From contig JAQFVV010012477.1 in NCBI GenBank assembly GCA_028023455.1, positions 2,250,150 to 2,314,149 on the forward strand: DNA of 64,000 nt. The letters are read 5' to 3'. Positions within the stretch are counted from its first letter, which is position 1; each line of letters begins with the position of its first letter. Of the stretch, positions 62,641 to 64,000 are shown piece by piece. The notes beneath the pieces are model-generated. The model worked only from the letters and a program-made list of their open reading frames with translations. It did no database searches and had not been told where the DNA came from. A program made the translations under genes and the position numbers. This stretch comes from Epiperipatus broadwayi. Its lineage: Eukaryota > Onychophora > Udeonychophora > Euonychophora > Peripatidae.

Positions 62641-64000
62641 TTAATAAGCCCTCTTTTATATACCAACTGCTATTTTGTTTCTACAGAATCAATATAATAT
62701 AGAACTTGTTGGGCAGAATTTAAATGTAAATAAATTAATAACATTAACTTGCTCAAAAATTAATGAAATATATATACATTATTTTTATAGTTTAAGTTAT
62801 AATAGACAGTATATGTTATTCATTTCTTTACTTGCATAAATTTAAAAAATTACTTATTGAAATGTCAACCAGCATTCTCATCAAAAATACTTTAATTTTA
62901 TTATTTAATTTAATAGTTTAAATCATTAGAAAAACTGGTTCTTCTTATTACTTTTTATTCTTTGTTTGGATAATTAATTATATTAAAATCATTAGTTTTA
63001 TATAATTTATAAATATTATTATATCTAAAATTCATATCAGTTATCCTTTTAGTTTTAAAGTTAGTCTTTTATTTCTTTCCAAGCCATAATATTGGTCAGT
63101 TCTCTCTCAATCAGTGATTTACTTTAACTGATACATTCATTTTCTTTAATAAATGAACCATCATGTATCTGAGTAATAAAATTACTACCATTAATCTTAT
63201 TCATTAATAAAATTACACAAAACTTTAGCATAGCATTGTAGGACATAGTTACTACAATAGTATGTTTATCGACTTATAGAATTTTTAATTGTGTATATTT
63301 ATTTTTTATCGTTAGTAGTAATTATATATATTCATTTTAAAAGCATCAATTAATTTTTAAATTGAAAAATTAATTTTTTATTTTGAAAGTTTATAATATT
63401 TACATTTATAATTTATATTAGACTAACATTTTAAAATCAAACATAAATTTTTAACTTTTAATTTTAGTTTTTGTATCTAACTCTTGTTAATGCATGTTAT
63501 TTTAAATAAAATAAAAAAACATATTTATAAAAAAAAAATTCTAAATATATATGTATTTATGTGTGACGTTTATAACAAATTTGTTATTATTAATATTATC
63601 AAATTAATTTTCTTTATTATTTTAATATTTTTTGTTTTTCATTACAAAAAATAGTATTTATTAAATCTCAATTGTATTCAAAAATAATATTCATTTTACT
63701 GTATACATTGTTATTATTTTTTATATTTATGATTATTTTGAAAATGTTAATTATTTCAAATATTCTTATTCAAATTGAACTGTATTCAAATATTTTATTA
63801 TATTTAAATGTGTCCAATTTTTTACATAATTTCTATTTATATATTAATAATTTTATCAATGTTTGATCTACTTTTAAAATAATTAATTAAGTCATTGCAT
63901 TATCGAAAAACGTTTGTTTTATATAATAATTCATATTACATTAATTATTATTAATATGTAATCTAATTAAATTAAATTTTACTTAATTAATGATTTTGCA
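62641..64000. other. A+T-rich DNA, nothing recognised
   Basis: Extremely A+T-rich to the end of the window, with no gene or repeat family seen. Confidence 0.5.

Noticed and set aside
1-64000. CRISPR arrays, operons, riboswitches, rRNA genes, phage or bacterial mobile elements
   Set aside because: Nothing of the kind was found; introns, LINEs, SINEs, LTR elements and AATAAA signals show a metazoan chromosome.

Overview
The window is eukaryotic, almost certainly from an invertebrate animal with a very A+T-rich genome (by eye about three quarters A+T or more). Long ORFs are absent, and almost everything recognisable is a retroelement, a palindromic repeat or a segmental duplication. The one intact protein-coding sequence is an ATP synthase subunit f, 107 codons long like arthropod versions, but it is an intronless retrocopy. 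I cannot name the species.

Layout. 0-2.9 kb is one large palindrome (arms over 1 kb), whose right arm carries a compact tRNA-derived SINE. 2.9-7.6 kb is a decayed Ty3/gypsy LTR retrotransposon on the minus strand; its 3' LTR is cut short by the palindrome. 7.8-12.8 kb is A+T-rich DNA with two hairpin elements, a GATA microsatellite and two more SINE copies. 13.1-32.5 kb is a duplication complex. A 5.1-kb segment at 22.24-27.32 kb holds a solo gypsy LTR and the intact retrogene. A decayed copy of its right part lies at 13.10-16.77 kb and a decayed copy of its left part at 31.14-32.48 kb. Both partial copies end inside the retrogene at the same codon.

33.1-37.1 kb has a degenerate minisatellite and remains of non-LTR retrotransposons. 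38.6-50.4 kb alternates copies of a ~470-bp repeat family with two head-to-tail copies of a LINE, each preceded by a (GTA)n tract. From 50.4 kb to the end there is mostly unassigned A+T-rich DNA with two hairpin repeats, one more copy of the ~470-bp repeat and an unidentified coding remnant.

There is no gene network here. The value of the window is its insertion history: nested insertions with readable target-site duplications, an intact retrogene with two complementary half-copies, and CpG loss confined mainly to the half-copies. I found no defence system, operon, CRISPR array, rRNA or functional-looking tRNA gene, and no clear undescribed protein system. The most unusual items are the split duplication, the ultrashort SINE with an extended acceptor stem, and the LINEs bordered by GTA repeats.
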